Shown: in pieces, positions 7,842 through 14,734 of the stretch
Layout: each line of letters starts with the position of its first letter
Numbering within the stretch: the stretch's first letter is position 1
Assembly (NCBI GenBank): GCA_016841005.1
Contig: JAEORG010000234.1
Coordinates: 1 to 16,282 of the forward strand
Direction: 5' to 3'
Origin: Candidatus Thorarchaeota archaeon
GTDB taxonomy: Archaea > Asgardarchaeota > Thorarchaeia > Thorarchaeales > Thorarchaeaceae
DNA: 16,282 nt
Made by a program: the position numbers and the translations under genes
Notes under the pieces: model-generated
What the model saw: only the letters and a program-made list of their open reading frames with translations
Databases searched by the model: none
Told to the model about the DNA's origin: nothing

Positions 7842-7899
7842 GATATTGGCGCAGTGGTATCATATGCATAATTCCGAAGGTCAAGAATGCAATATGTAT
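7842..7899 (+). other. Hairpin with tRNA-Met-like segments (possible decayed tRNA)
   Basis: GGCGCAGTGGTA (7848-7859) looks like a tRNA D-arm. CATAATTCCGAAGGTCA (7867-7883) resembles the anticodon-to-variable segment of elongator tRNA-Met (CATAATCCGAAGGTC) with one inserted base, and a weak T-arm-like stretch follows. The 5' anticodon stem is missing and no proper acceptor or T stem forms. The same bases can instead fold as a hairpin, ATCATATGCAT (7859-7869) with ATGCAATATGTAT (7887-7899), two bulges included. It is therefore not a working tRNA; it may be a remnant or coincidence. Confidence 0.25.
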
Positions 7900-7906
7900 A
7901 TCTGAG

Positions 7907-8431
7907 TCATGAACCTATTTTATACAATCGTTTGAGCATTGAAATTTGTCCGATATGCATCGCTTCATGTTCTATGATGTGAAAGAGAATCCACTCTATG
8001 CTAACAGCCGCTTGGTCTAGTTCTATTAGATGGTCTAATTCACTATCTGAGAACTCAGATATACGCTCCAAAACTTCTTCCCTCACCTCAGACAATCTAT
8101 CGGTGTAGAATTTCACTTTCATACCTTTGATTTGAGGAATCCCTTCACGAAGGGCAAATGCATGCTTCCATTTCTCATAATCCATGCCAAGATGATCTAT
8201 GTCCTCAAAAATCCATGACCACTCTACACCAGCTACATGTAACAAGAGAGTACCAATAGTTTCGATGCTTTCTTCGTTCGGTGTAAAATCAAGTTCTTTC
8301 TGGGTCAAACCTTCTATTCGTTCGAGTAATTTCTCTCTTACCTTCTGAAGCATTCCATACATTTGTGCTAACCGTGGTTCCAAATCTTCTGTCTTTTGTA
8401 GAGAAATTACTTCCTTTTCTTCTCCGTCCAT
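7907..8431 (-). CDS. DinB-superfamily metal-binding protein
   Basis: The 174-residue product has the four-helix DinB layout: a first helix (MLQKVREKLLERIEGLTQKELDF), a helix with IGTLLLHVAGVEWSWIF containing His65, and a last helix ILFHIIEHEAMHIGQ containing His155 and His159. These three histidines are the usual divalent-metal ligands. The family includes thiol-dependent transferases and many proteins of unknown function; the reaction here is unknown. The N-terminal 20 residues are charged and probably disordered. Start ATG 8431 is the only upstream ATG in frame. It sits between two unrelated membrane-protein genes on the same strand with gaps that suggest separate transcription. Confidence 0.8.
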   Translation of the reverse strand: MDGEEKEVISLQKTEDLEPRLAQMYGMLQKVREKLLERIEGLTQKELDFTPNEESIETIGTLLLHVAGVEWSWIFEDIDHLGMDYEKWKHAFALREGIPQIKGMKVKFYTDRLSEVREEVLERISEFSDSELDHLIELDQAAVSIEWILFHIIEHEAMHIGQISMLKRLYKIGS

Positions 8432-8515
8432 AGTATTCCATACACTAGGAAGAATATGTGTCTAACCATTTACCGATGACCAAGAGTTATCGTAATGAAA
8501 GTACACACTGAACTC

Positions 8516-9250
8516 CTAACCGAAGACAAGTAAGTAAGGCAGGATTGAAAATCCGCTGAATGCAATAGCTGTTAGATTTATTATAACATGATTGAGTCCG
8601 AGAGGCCACATACTTTTTGCCTGTCTATAAAGGAAAATGTAGCCAATCGAAATCAGCATTTGTATAGGAATGAACAATTCACTGAAAGGAAATACATACT
8701 TGCTTCCTTCAAGAAACAAACCCCAAAACAACGCATGGATCATCCCAATGAAGATGATGTATAGTACACCACCTATTCCTATCATTATAGATCGCTTTGG
8801 TCCCTTTTGAAAGAATTCAGCATATGAATCAAATGTATAGATCCAGATGAGTTGTTCTGAGAATGCATTTACTGGTGCCCAAATCAATAAGGTGACTATG
8901 AATCCTGCAAGATTGAAATCAGTCACACGCTCCGCAGTTATCCATTCGATACCAACCAGTGCTAATTGCAGAAGAAGCATCACTACAAAGAGACTGGTAA
9001 CATAACCTCTGAATTGATTTCTAACATCGCCACGGCGAATTTCATATCCAACTCCTCCTCTTCGCCACCTTACAATTGCCCAACTAAACACTCCATAATA
9101 TAGCAGCAATGGAATCAGGGCTCCTGTAACATTGAAAAGAAGTCCCGCAGCGACAGGCAATCCAATTGCAGCAGTCGTTGCTAGAACCAAATCTAATATT
9201 GTTGGCTTGAAATCATCTGGAACATCTGAAAGGAGAGTCACAATTATCAA
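8516..9250 (-). CDS. CPBP-like (CAAX protease-related) membrane protein with degenerate motif 1
   Basis: The 244-residue product has about seven hydrophobic segments. The last half resembles the CPBP/Abi domain: AFSEQLIW (about 129-136) at motif 1, FIGMIHALFWG with His172 at motif 2, and LGLNHVIINL with His221 and Asn225 at motif 3. Motif 1 normally reads EExxxR; here it is S-E-x-x-x-W, so the first Glu and the Arg are lost, which would weaken or abolish protease activity. The frame starts at TTG 9250; GTG 9241 is an alternative because the TATA-like box at 9267-9273 predicts a transcription start near 9245. Distant membrane proteins of other families cannot be excluded. Confidence 0.6.
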   Translation of the reverse strand: MIIVTLLSDVPDDFKPTILDLVLATTAAIGLPVAAGLLFNVTGALIPLLLYYGVFSWAIVRWRRGGVGYEIRRGDVRNQFRGYVTSLFVVMLLLQLALVGIEWITAERVTDFNLAGFIVTLLIWAPVNAFSEQLIWIYTFDSYAEFFQKGPKRSIMIGIGGVLYIIFIGMIHALFWGLFLEGSKYVFPFSELFIPIQMLISIGYIFLYRQAKSMWPLGLNHVIINLTAIAFSGFSILPYLLVFG

Positions 9251-9643
9251 TTAATCATCGTTAAAAATTATAATATCAGCTTTTGGAAATGGTTCAGTTT
9301 ATCATCTTTCTTGGAACTACAAACAGAGCTTAGATTTATATCAACAGGTGTCAGGCACGAGGAAAGGCAGGCGAAGTGTGATGGTCTTTTGAACGATTTT
9401 CCCATTTAACACACCATACCTAGTTGAAATTGGGGGGAATCGTTTATTGATCGCATTTGGCTAATCTGAGCCCTCTCTGTTCTGATTCTGGCCGTTTCAG
9501 CGGGCTATGATGCAGTTCCTCTCGTGGTGAGAGCGTGCCCCCCTTTCTTTCTCAGTTGAAATGCTAAATAGGAAAAGGAATAGATTATCAATGAGATATA
9601 GTGCCAACAGATTAGACAGAATTGAAAATTTGGAGAAATAGGA
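9251..9643. other. 393-base intergenic region with folded segment
   Basis: No convincing gene is present on either strand. It contains the minus-strand TATA-like box of the upstream membrane-protein gene (TTATAAT at 9267-9273), a plus-strand TATA-like box TTTATATC (9335-9342), a folding segment (9364-9550), and the TATA-like GATATAG (9595-9601) and GGAG ribosome binding site of the mobA-like gene. Confidence 0.6.
9364..9550 (+). ncRNA. Candidate structured RNA of unknown family
   Basis: A TATA-like box at 9335-9342 predicts transcription from about 9364. The segment folds well by eye. AACGATTTTCCC (9392-9403) pairs with GGGGGAATCGTT (9433-9444) as 12 bp including two G-U pairs. The stem continues inward as ATTT/AAAT (9404-9407, 9427-9430) and AAC/GTT (9408-9410, 9423-9425). 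Further hairpins are AGCCC/GGGCT (9469-9473, 9502-9506) enclosing CTGA/TCAG, and CTCTC/GAGAG (9519-9523, 9529-9533). The region then runs into a pyrimidine-rich stretch near 9537-9552 that could end transcription. Strand and ends are inferred. It may instead be a long leader of mobA. Confidence 0.35.
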
Positions 9644-10273
9644 ATGAGCATTGACAATGTCACAATAGCAATTCTAGCTGGTGGTAACTCAAGCAGGTTT
9701 GGCTCTGAGAAAGCACTTGCACAGTTTCGTGGCACACCTCTTGTCACTCATATGATTGACATCACAACAGGATTGTGCTCTAGGATTATAGTTGTGGCAT
9801 CTGATGAGGAGCAGCAGAATATGATTAGTGGTGTTGTAAAGGATGTCGAGATTGTTGTCGATGCTGATGATGTTGAAAAATCAGCTCTAAATGGCTCAGT
9901 GACTGCTTTCGAATACTCTGATAATGAATACACAATGATCTTGCCTGTTGACACTCCACTAGTAAAGCGGAAATTACTCGCCACATTATTGGAGCTTCGT
10001 GAAGGGCACGGAGCTGTTGTACCTGCTTGGCCTAACGGGTTTGTAGAACCACTTCACGCTGTGTACATGACAGAGCATGCATACAATAAGGGTCTACAAG
10101 TATTAGAAAACGGACAAAGAAGGATGCAAGATCTACTTGATTCACTCACAAACGTGTTGTATGTTCAAACTGAAATATTGAAGATGTTTGATTCAAATCT
10201 AGAGACCTTTTCAAACGCAAATACACCAAGGGATCTCAAACAACTAGAGGAAGAGGTCATTCGAGCCAGGTAA
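9644..10273 (+). CDS. mobA: MobA-like molybdenum cofactor guanylyltransferase
   Basis: The 209-residue product opens with a nucleotidyltransferase strand and the loop LAGGNSSRFGSEKA (11-24), the GTP-binding signature. It has PVDTPL (101-106) with a metal-binding Asp, VEPLHAVY (134-141), and a C-terminal NTPRDL, all in the order seen in MobA proteins, which attach GMP to molybdopterin. The segment that usually reads GPLxG is altered to ALNGSVTAF, so another nucleotidyltransferase substrate in the same superfamily is possible. GGAG 9 bases before ATG supports the start. Its TAA stop touches the hypD stop codon on the other strand. No molybdoenzyme gene is in view. Confidence 0.75.
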   Translation: MSIDNVTIAILAGGNSSRFGSEKALAQFRGTPLVTHMIDITTGLCSRIIVVASDEEQQNMISGVVKDVEIVVDADDVEKSALNGSVTAFEYSDNEYTMILPVDTPLVKRKLLATLLELREGHGAVVPAWPNGFVEPLHAVYMTEHAYNKGLQVLENGQRRMQDLLDSLTNVLYVQTEILKMFDSNLETFSNANTPRDLKQLEEEVIRAR

Positions 10274-11383
10274 TTATATGATTCCGCTCTCATGACGGAT
10301 TCGACATGTTCCTTCATGACCAACCATACATGGCCCATATGGATTTTCAACAGTACATCGCTTTCCAAATAGAGTACACTCTGTCGGGTCTATCATTCCA
10401 AGAATGACTTCATGGCAACGACATCCCGGGAGTATGTCAACGGACTCTATCGGTGGAAAATCATATCGCTTCCTTGCATCATGTTCATCATACTCATCTC
10501 TGATGAATAATCCTGACTTTGGAATGTTACCAAGCCCTCTCCAGGGAGCATCCTCAACTTTGAATGCCTTCTCTATGATCTTCTGAGCAGCAATATTTCC
10601 TTCTGGCTTTACGACTCTTGTGTATTCATTCTCGGACTCTGCTCTCCCTTCGTTCTTCTGAAGTAAAATCATCCTTGTGGCTTCTAGAACATCAAGTGGC
10701 TCAAATCCAGCTGCAACACAAGGGACTTTGTGAGTCTTAGCTAGAGAGTTGAAAGCGTTTGTACCCACTATTGCACTTACATGGCCCGGTGTTATGAAAC
10801 CATCAACTGCAAATCCCTCTAGTCCTACAAGTATCTCCATAGCAGGTGGAATTATTTTGAGTGAGGTCAAGATTGAGAAATTAGAAGGTGGTTTCTTGAT
10901 TATCTCCACAGCCATTGTCGGTGCAGTTGTTTCAAATCCTGAACCAATGAAAACCACATCTCTATCAGAGTTTTTTCTCGCGATTTCAACAGCATCACTT
11001 ACTCCATAGACGACACGAATATCTGCTCCACTTGCACGTTCTTTCATTAACGAAGAAGTAGTAGATGGTACACGAATCATATCACCGAATGTCGTGATGA
11101 TGTGCCCTTGTTTCGCTAATTCAATTGCCATGTCGACATCTTGTGCTGCACAAACACAGACTGGACACCCTGGTCCTGCAACGAGAGTAATATTTTCCGG
11201 CAGTATTGACCGAAGCCCATGGCTGCTGATAGTATCTTCATGAGTACCGCATACGTGAACAATCCTAACAGGATTATTTCCTGATAGCTTCCTAATCTCA
11301 TGAGCAATTACCTTGGCATATTTTGAGCTGCGAAAAATCTCATTTGACAAGGCAAGAACCTCACTTACATATTCTTGAACCAT
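10274..11383 (-). CDS. hypD: [NiFe] hydrogenase maturation protein HypD
   Basis: HypD is the iron-sulfur scaffold that, with HypC, builds the Fe(CN)2CO unit of [NiFe] hydrogenases. The 369-residue product has all family signatures: CGTHE (45-49), GPGCPVC (70-76), GSGFETTAPT (147-156), the TPGHVSAIVG segment, and the C-terminal cluster cysteines in CRC (321, 323) with C336, C343, C352 and C360. Length is normal. It is preceded by a small gene at 11420-11758 with a 36-base gap, probably one operon. No hypC, hypE, hypF or hydrogenase genes lie in this window, so its partners must be elsewhere. It is tail-to-tail with the mobA-like gene with no gap. Confidence 0.95.
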   Translation of the reverse strand: MVQEYVSEVLALSNEIFRSSKYAKVIAHEIRKLSGNNPVRIVHVCGTHEDTISSHGLRSILPENITLVAGPGCPVCVCAAQDVDMAIELAKQGHIITTFGDMIRVPSTTSSLMKERASGADIRVVYGVSDAVEIARKNSDRDVVFIGSGFETTAPTMAVEIIKKPPSNFSILTSLKIIPPAMEILVGLEGFAVDGFITPGHVSAIVGTNAFNSLAKTHKVPCVAAGFEPLDVLEATRMILLQKNEGRAESENEYTRVVKPEGNIAAQKIIEKAFKVEDAPWRGLGNIPKSGLFIRDEYDEHDARKRYDFPPIESVDILPGCRCHEVILGMIDPTECTLFGKRCTVENPYGPCMVGHEGTCRIRHESGII

Positions 11384-11419
11384 GTTCTCGAATAAATCTA
11401 AGCATGTGTATTCTATCTG

Positions 11420-11758
11420 TTATTCGCTCTGGTCAGTATTCAAGATGACCAAAGCTTCACCAATAGTAATACTAAGTTTATGAGCAAGTTCTTCAGGAGT
11501 TATATCTGGATTACTTGGTAGGATTTTGTTTCTATAGTAACCAACATGTCCATTATAGAGAGGGCTCTTCTCAATCGTATCAACTAAAATCGGCCATAAT
11601 GGATTAGACTTGAAATCTGAGAGGTCTATGTCCATGAATTTGATCGATGTTGATCTTCTTGGTCTAGGTTTATCAACAGCCCTCATTGGGCGACTCTTTG
11701 TGTGCTTAGTAAGTCTATCCTGCTTCAACGTTGCGTCCCATCCCTTGATTCCCGGCAA
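11420..11758 (-). CDS. Small protein with possible C-terminal HTH, upstream of hypD
   Basis: The product is not recognised. The 112-residue frame has a basic, Arg/Lys/Pro-rich first 40 residues, then FMDIDLSDFKSNPLWPILVDTI, and a final segment ITPEELAHKLSITIGEALVIL whose pattern fits two helices of a helix-turn-helix. The long start is TTG 11758; ATG 11635 would leave only the 71-residue C-terminal part. The TATA-like box at 11801-11807 predicts a minus transcript starting near 11778, which favours TTG 11758 with a 20-base leader. A 36-base gap to hypD suggests co-transcription, so a link to hydrogenase maturation is possible but unproven. Confidence 0.6.
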   Translation of the reverse strand: MPGIKGWDATLKQDRLTKHTKSRPMRAVDKPRPRRSTSIKFMDIDLSDFKSNPLWPILVDTIEKSPLYNGHVGYYRNKILPSNPDITPEELAHKLSITIGEALVILNTDQSE

Positions 11759-11800
11759 AGACAGGCGGGTGAAAACCCACTCTCAAATTGTCGTTCCAGT

Positions 11801-11807
11801 ATTATAA
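11801..11807. promoter_or_regulatory. Symmetric TATA-like box between the hypD operon and DUF211 gene
   Basis: ATTATAA contains the self-complementary TTATAA and is at a fitting distance from both genes: a minus start near 11778 for 11758, and a plus start near 11829 giving a leader of about 110 bases for 11938. It may work in both directions. Confidence 0.4.
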
Positions 11808-11839
11808 GCCTTGGGGCAAGGGCGCCTATTTTTCCTCGT

Positions 11840-11923
11840 AATGCATGAAAATGTACATTCATGAGTATTCAAGCCCCCTCAGTAAGGTTTAACAACCTTG
11901 AGGAGGGCATGTTTTCATACATT
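11840..11923 (+). promoter_or_regulatory. Nested-stem RNA leader before the DUF211 gene
   Basis: AATGCATGAAAA (11840-11851) pairs with TTTTCATACATT (11912-11923) in 11 of 12 positions. It encloses a second, GC-rich hairpin at 11873-11908 whose arms are GCCCCCTCAGTAAGGTT and AACCTTGAGGAGGGC, with loop TAAC and small bulges. Inside the outer stem also lies the palindrome AATGTACATT (11850-11859). The ribosome binding site AGGT and ATG 11938 follow 6-14 bases after the outer stem. The arrangement fits a regulatory leader, but no known riboswitch class was recognised. Confidence 0.45.
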
Positions 11924-11937
11924 AACACAGGTCAAAA

Positions 11938-12261
11938 ATGGCCAATGTGGGGTATGGAATTAAGTTGCCTCATGGCATTCGAAGAATTGTTCTTGACGTT
12001 TTGAAACCACACACACCAAGACTTACAGATCTTGCTTTGATGATATCAAGCGATCCACATGTCGTCGGTGTCAATATATCACTGAAAGAAGTTGACCAGA
12101 ACACAGAGTCAATATCAGTGACACTAGAAGGGGACAACCTTGATTATGAGTCTATCAAGGAAATTCTTGAGCAGGCTGGTGCAGTAATCCATTCGATTGA
12201 TCAGGTTGTTGCAGGAAAGGAGCTGGTCGAAGAAGTAACACTTCAGCCAGAAAATTCCTAG
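11938..12261 (+). CDS. DUF211 family protein
   Basis: The 107-residue product matches the archaeal DUF211 pattern: [20 protein letters not shown] near the N-terminus, then [32 protein letters not shown], and a closing [14 protein letters not shown]. The family adopts a small ferredoxin-like alpha/beta fold and has no established function; family members have been proposed to bind ligands or metals. Length is slightly above the usual because of a 13-residue N-terminal extension ([12 protein letters not shown]) and an acidic tail. ATG is preceded by AGGT 6 bases upstream. The upstream leader is highly folded. It converges with the gene at 12266, with only 4 bases between stops. Confidence 0.85.
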   Translation: MANVGYGIKLPHGIRRIVLDVLKPHTPRLTDLALMISSDPHVVGVNISLKEVDQNTESISVTLEGDNLDYESIKEILEQAGAVIHSIDQVVAGKELVEEVTLQPENS

Positions 12262-12265
12262 GCGT

Positions 12266-12880
12266 TTAACGGCTTCTTAGTTGATTAAGGAGCCTACTGC
12301 TCTCTTCTTCTATCCTACGTTGAGTAAGAGAGAGCAGTTCACGCTCAAAAGCAACTGGTACAATCTTTACGATATTACATAATCTATCGACGATTCTCTC
12401 CGCAAGAGTGTATGACGACACTACACTTCCCGTCACTATACTTCTGACAACCTCTTCTCCAACGCTTCCCTTGATCACTGAATTTATCACACTAGCAATC
12501 GTACCGTCTGGATCCACAAAAAACGGAAGTTGGTTTCTATCATGCAATATAATAAAACCTAATTTTTCCGAGATTGCGTCTATATACCATTCTAGACTGG
12601 ATTCCTTCACAAGGCACTGAGTTGCGAATACGGATTTTACCATAGGGTTTGGATGACTCCAAGGATGACGCTCGACAATGTAGAGTGCCGCGCCAAAGAA
12701 TGGGTTTGGTTCCCTTGGTATCCCTTCCTTTGACACATAGCGACGAATGAGGTCCAAAGCTAGCATTTGATAACTTTCGTCGATTTTTATATCTTTAAAA
12801 TACTCGTGAGCTTCTCTGACCAAGTTTACGACTTCTCTCGGATTAGCAACCAAGTCGTCATACTCATCACGAAATTCCAT
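12266..12880 (-). CDS. Uncharacterised helical protein, possible single cyclin fold
   Basis: The product is not firmly recognised. It has 204 residues and is almost wholly helical. Residues 34-110 carry a pattern like one TFIIB/cyclin repeat: a helix ending ALDLIRRY, then PNPFFGAALYIVERHPW where transcription factor B has its AAALYIA helix, then MVKSVFATQCLVKESSLEWYIDAISEKLGF, matching the family's V-x-E-x-T-I-R-x-x-x-K-E-L pattern. There is no zinc ribbon and no second repeat. Residues 111-135 contain a conserved-looking LPFFVDPDGTIASVI strand-turn. The last 60 residues are a charged helix. A minus TATA-like box at 12931-12941 suggests its own promoter. The fold assignment is inference. Confidence 0.6.
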   Translation of the reverse strand: MEFRDEYDDLVANPREVVNLVREAHEYFKDIKIDESYQMLALDLIRRYVSKEGIPREPNPFFGAALYIVERHPWSHPNPMVKSVFATQCLVKESSLEWYIDAISEKLGFIILHDRNQLPFFVDPDGTIASVINSVIKGSVGEEVVRSIVTGSVVSSYTLAERIVDRLCNIVKIVPVAFERELLSLTQRRIEEESSRLLNQLRSR

Positions 12881-12907
12881 CGTTCTCAGCCTACTTGTAT
12901 ACAGATT

Positions 12908-12941
12908 CCTCTCTATTGGAAGTAGAGGTCAGTAATAAAAA
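12908..12941 (-). promoter_or_regulatory. TATA-like box and small inverted repeat before the cyclin-like gene
   Basis: On the minus strand TTTTTATTACT (12941-12931) is TATA-like and predicts a start near 12911, giving a leader of about 30 bases to ATG 12880. CCTCT/AGAGG (12908-12912 and 12924-12928) lies between TATA box and start. Confidence 0.35.
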
Positions 12942-12987
12942 TGCAGTGAATACGAACAATCAAAGTCTTGTTACGCGCCGAATGATT

Positions 12988-13557
12988 CTATCTAGCTCTG
13001 TAAATCTTCTCCAGCGCCCATCGAAGTGCCCGTTCGATTTCATTGAGTCTGATTTCGCCACCATAATTACGGATGATGATTTCTTCAAGAATTCCGTCGT
13101 CTGCGCGAACTTCAAAATCAAAGGCATCATCCCAAGTCATCTCACCAGCTTCTACTTTGTGACGGTCTTCCTCTTGGAATTTACCTAAAATCCGTTCAAC
13201 AAAAAATCTGGCGAAGGCGCCTCTCTTTATATCGTACATTGCATGCGATGCTGGGATACATCGAATCTCCTGTGCTGTCACCTCTAATGTCGCAAGTTCT
13301 AATTCTCTTGCTTTATTGAAGAGCTCAATACTTCTAAGCTCAGGAATTCCAGCTGATACCGGAGCTGTCGGCGAGGTTGCTGGCGCCGCTGACCCAGTGA
13401 TTGCGGTATCTGCTGTTGTAAAACTCCCTGATGTTATGGAGGCATCAATGGCTTTGATATATTCCTCTATCTGTCTAATCCTCGTTCGTAGGTTCCGCAT
13501 CTCCTCCTCTAACTCTTTCTTTAACTCAAGAAGGATTGGTATCTGTGGGTTTGACAT
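12988..13557 (-). CDS. Uncharacterised coiled-coil protein with low-complexity linker
   Basis: The 189-residue product is not recognised. Residues 8-42 (ELKKELEEEMRNLRTRIRQIEE) form a clear heptad coiled coil. Residues 45-73 are a Ser/Thr/Ala/Pro-rich linker, likely disordered. Residues 74-189 form a compact alpha/beta-looking domain with PASHAMYDIKRGAFARFFVERILG, an acidic WDDAFDFEVRADDGILEEIII stretch and a final amphipathic helix. A dimer with a flexible tether is likely. The frame extends to GTG 13566, but AAGGTG (13569-13564 on minus) is a ribosome binding site for ATG 13557, with ATG 13560 also possible. It lies downstream of the ferredoxin gene on the same strand, 86 bases away. Confidence 0.75.
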   Translation of the reverse strand: MSNPQIPILLELKKELEEEMRNLRTRIRQIEEYIKAIDASITSGSFTTADTAITGSAAPATSPTAPVSAGIPELRSIELFNKARELELATLEVTAQEIRCIPASHAMYDIKRGAFARFFVERILGKFQEEDRHKVEAGEMTWDDAFDFEVRADDGILEEIIIRNYGGEIRLNEIERALRWALEKIYRAR

Positions 13558-13643
13558 CATTGACACCTTAGGTTAACTATGCGTTCAGAGAAACGTCTCT
13601 AATCTATATCATTCTGTGTGTTATATGAGCTCATAGTAATATC

Positions 13644-13865
13644 CTATTCATCTACAACAACTCGGATGGCGAAATCTGGACAGTGCATTTCACAGATATG
13701 ACATACTTTACATGCATTTAGGTCAGCTACAACTGGAAGAAAGAACCCTCTATTGTCAACTTCTTCTGATTTCTTCAATACGCCATAAGGGCAGACAGCT
13801 ATACATATGTGACAGCCCTTACAGAGTCTTGGATTGACAACGATTTCGCGAGCCTTTTTCGCCAT
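13644..13865 (-). CDS. KorD-like 2[4Fe-4S] ferredoxin
   Basis: The 73-residue product has two full cluster motifs: CKGCHICIAVCP with Cys15, 18, 21 and 25, and CKVCHICEMHCP with Cys52, 55, 58 and 62. The spacing and the short linker NRGFFLPVV resemble the delta subunit of 2-oxoacid:ferredoxin oxidoreductases (KorD), where it transfers electrons to ferredoxin. Unusually, no korA, korB or korC gene follows; the downstream genes are uncharacterised. It may be a stand-alone electron carrier. ATG 13865 is preceded by a GAGG 8 bases upstream. A minus TATA-like box at 13900-13907 predicts a leader of about 15 bases. The strand may continue as an operon to the coiled-coil gene. Confidence 0.9.
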   Translation of the reverse strand: MAKKAREIVVNPRLCKGCHICIAVCPYGVLKKSEEVDNRGFFLPVVADLNACKVCHICEMHCPDFAIRVVVDE

Positions 13866-13899
13866 CAGCTCTTCCTCTTTGACGGTCTCAATCTTTCAG

Positions 13900-13940
13900 A
13901 AATATAACAGTATCCGTGCGAACACGTGAGGATTTTATAG
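13900..13940. promoter_or_regulatory. Divergent TATA-like boxes between ferredoxin and zinc-ribbon genes
   Basis: On minus, TTATATTT (13907-13900) serves the ferredoxin gene, with start near 13880. On plus, TTTTATAG (13933-13940) serves the gene at 13980, with start near 13962. The boxes are about 35 bases apart, so the two pre-initiation complexes could interfere. Confidence 0.45.
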
Positions 13941-13979
13941 TGAAGATATGAATGAAAAGCAGAAGCAGGTGTTCGATTA

Positions 13980-14693
13980 TTGAAGAAATTCTTTGTGTTC
14001 ATGTGTCCAAAGTGTAAGAACTTTACAAACGCACCAGTTGGTCAAAAGAGAAGAAGATGTAGCTATTGTGGAACTATAATAGACATTGGCAAAGCTGCTC
14101 GTGCACTATTTGATCATGACAAAGCGGCATCTGCAGCAGTAAAATTATACAATGCTTCAAGAGGAGGAGATGAGTTTCAGAAGGCAGTAGACCGTTCAAG
14201 AGACCGAATCTTGAAGTTAGTTCCAAGAGAAAGAATTACAGCTAGAGATATTGCTTCGAAAGATGCCATCGACATTCCCACAGGAAAGCGCGCAAGACTG
14301 TTAGCTCTACTTGATAGGCATGCTAAGAATGAACCATTGAACCTAACTGACCTTGAAGGGCTCTGTATTGAATATCAACTAGACTGGACATGGGTTGAGA
14401 ATCAGCTGACCACTATGGCTAATGGAGGGGCGCTCATTTTTCCCCGTCCGTGGACAGTAAAGCTGGTTCGACCACCTAATACGAAAGAAGAAACAATTAA
14501 AGCAACTCAAGATGTGAGTGAAGAAATTTTGGTTTTACTCAGGCGGGAAGGTGACCTTCTGAGTATCAATCATATAATAGACCACTTTGAATCGCTTGGA
14601 ATCACACGGGATTCAGTTGAGGCATCGCTAGAGAAATTAATGAGGGCTGGAGAGATATATGAGCCTAGATCAGGTCATATCAAAGTGATATAG
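13980..14693 (+). CDS. Zinc-ribbon protein with two winged-helix domains
   Basis: The 237-residue product starts with a rubredoxin-like zinc ribbon: CPKC (Cys9, Cys12) and CSYC (Cys27, Cys30), resembling DUF1922-type ribbons. A basic helical segment (38-90) follows, then a first winged-helix-like region at about 100-165 and a second at about 175-237, ending in EKLMRAGEIYEPRSGHIKVI. That last stretch looks like the C-terminal winged helix of archaeal MCM helicases. DNA or RNA binding is a reasonable inference; no function is established. The start is TTG 13980; ATG 14001 is the next choice but would lose residues just before the ribbon. The following gene starts about 40 bases later and encodes another winged-helix protein. 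Confidence 0.75.
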   Translation: MKKFFVFMCPKCKNFTNAPVGQKRRRCSYCGTIIDIGKAARALFDHDKAASAAVKLYNASRGGDEFQKAVDRSRDRILKLVPRERITARDIASKDAIDIPTGKRARLLALLDRHAKNEPLNLTDLEGLCIEYQLDWTWVENQLTTMANGGALIFPRPWTVKLVRPPNTKEETIKATQDVSEEILVLLRREGDLLSINHIIDHFESLGITRDSVEASLEKLMRAGEIYEPRSGHIKVI

Positions 14694-14734
14694 AACCATT
14701 CAATAACCTTTAGACTGCTTTAGATGTGATTTAC

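Noticed and set aside
9357..9376. RNase P RNA conserved region I (resembles GAGGAAAGTCC)
   Set aside because: Only about nine bases agree and the matching 3' segment (ACAGAA followed by GGCTTA) is absent before the mobA-like gene.
12895..13188. A 97-codon plus-strand frame
   Set aside because: It overlaps the coiled-coil gene on the other strand, has low-complexity Asn/Ser/Thr composition and no recognisable domain or ribosome binding site.
13948..13983. An 11-codon upstream frame whose stop overlaps the TTG start at 13980
   Set aside because: The TATA-like box at 13933-13940 predicts transcription from about 13962, so its ATG would not be in the mRNA.
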